The translations under genes were made by a program, and so were the position numbers. From positions 1 to 33,805 of the forward strand of contig NZ_JAENRY010000055.1 of assembly GCF_016612545.1 (NCBI RefSeq): a DNA stretch of 33,805 nt. The letters run 5' to 3'. The notes under the pieces were generated by a model. It did not search any database and had not been told where the DNA came from. It saw nothing but the letters and a program-made list of their open reading frames with translations. The stretch is from Streptomyces sp. MBT65 (GTDB lineage Bacteria; Actinomycetota; Actinomycetes; Streptomycetales; Streptomycetaceae). Below are positions 33,726 to 33,805 of this stretch, piece by piece (position 1 is the stretch's first letter; each line of letters starts with the position of its first letter).

Positions 33726-33805
33726 GGCGCCTTGGGTCCGGCTCGCGGCCTTGGACCGTCCGTCGGCGGCAGTCGAGCCTTGCCGCGAGCCGGACCCAAG
33801 GCGCC
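33726..33805. repeat. Perfect 24-bp inverted repeat at the window edge
   Basis: 33726-33749 and 33782-33805 are exact reverse complements (GGCGCCTTGGGTCCGG begins the left arm), with a 32-nt spacer. The right arm ends at the last base of the window and the left flank could extend further if the outside matches. It is a strong candidate for a bidirectional terminator, or for a mobile-element end. The stretch 33610-33725 shows no gene. Confidence 0.9.

Overview
This is a high-GC actinobacterial chromosome segment, almost certainly from Streptomyces. The evidence is the strong G/C bias at codon third positions, many GTG starts, clpC and lsr2 homologues, and a gene order that matches, from memory, the Streptomyces coelicolor region around clpC, lsr2, panC-nadB-nadC, nuoD2 and the MprF-like gene. 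I found no in-frame TTA (bldA-dependent) codon in any gene, and no rRNA, tRNA, CRISPR array or insertion sequence.

Left part (1-7223): an MFS exporter, cut by the window edge, is divergent from a TetR regulator across a 24-bp near-perfect inverted repeat. A secreted M23 peptidase and a secreted HAD acid phosphatase follow, divergent across about 500 bases. Next is a 1013-residue NLR-like protein (helical N-terminus, NACHT NTPase, leucine-rich repeats), a type of protein linked to phage defence in bacteria. It ends at a bidirectional terminator facing clpC.

Centre (7305-14240): clpC with an upstream ClgR-type site, an SCO3374-type protein, lsr2, a GNAT acetyltransferase resembling short ArgA, a BlaI-type repressor, an overlooked 59-residue membrane protein and a conserved protein of unknown role. 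An 800-base gap without a gene then holds about six diverged copies of a roughly 110-base tandem repeat.

Cofactor operon (14241-19663, minus strand): Rossmann/DUF2520 protein, panC, nadB, nadC, coaX. The junctions are 4-nt overlaps or gaps of a few bases, so pantothenate/CoA and NAD synthesis are translationally linked.

Right part (19849-33805): a PLP threonine-aldolase-like enzyme; a small conserved protein divergent from a DUF5937/ArsR regulator with a palindromic operator; a NarL/DesK two-component pair with repeated motifs between the genes; a MidA/NDUFAF7-type methyltransferase convergent with an orphan NuoD whose quinone-site residues are altered; two bacterial-PH-domain membrane proteins; a coiled-coil membrane protein; a membrane-anchored esterase; and an MprF-like aminoacyl-phospholipid synthase preceded by a possible sigma-E promoter. 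The window ends in a perfect 24-bp inverted repeat.

Seven genes have a TANNNT -10 box 6-7 nt before the start codon and are probably transcribed without a leader.
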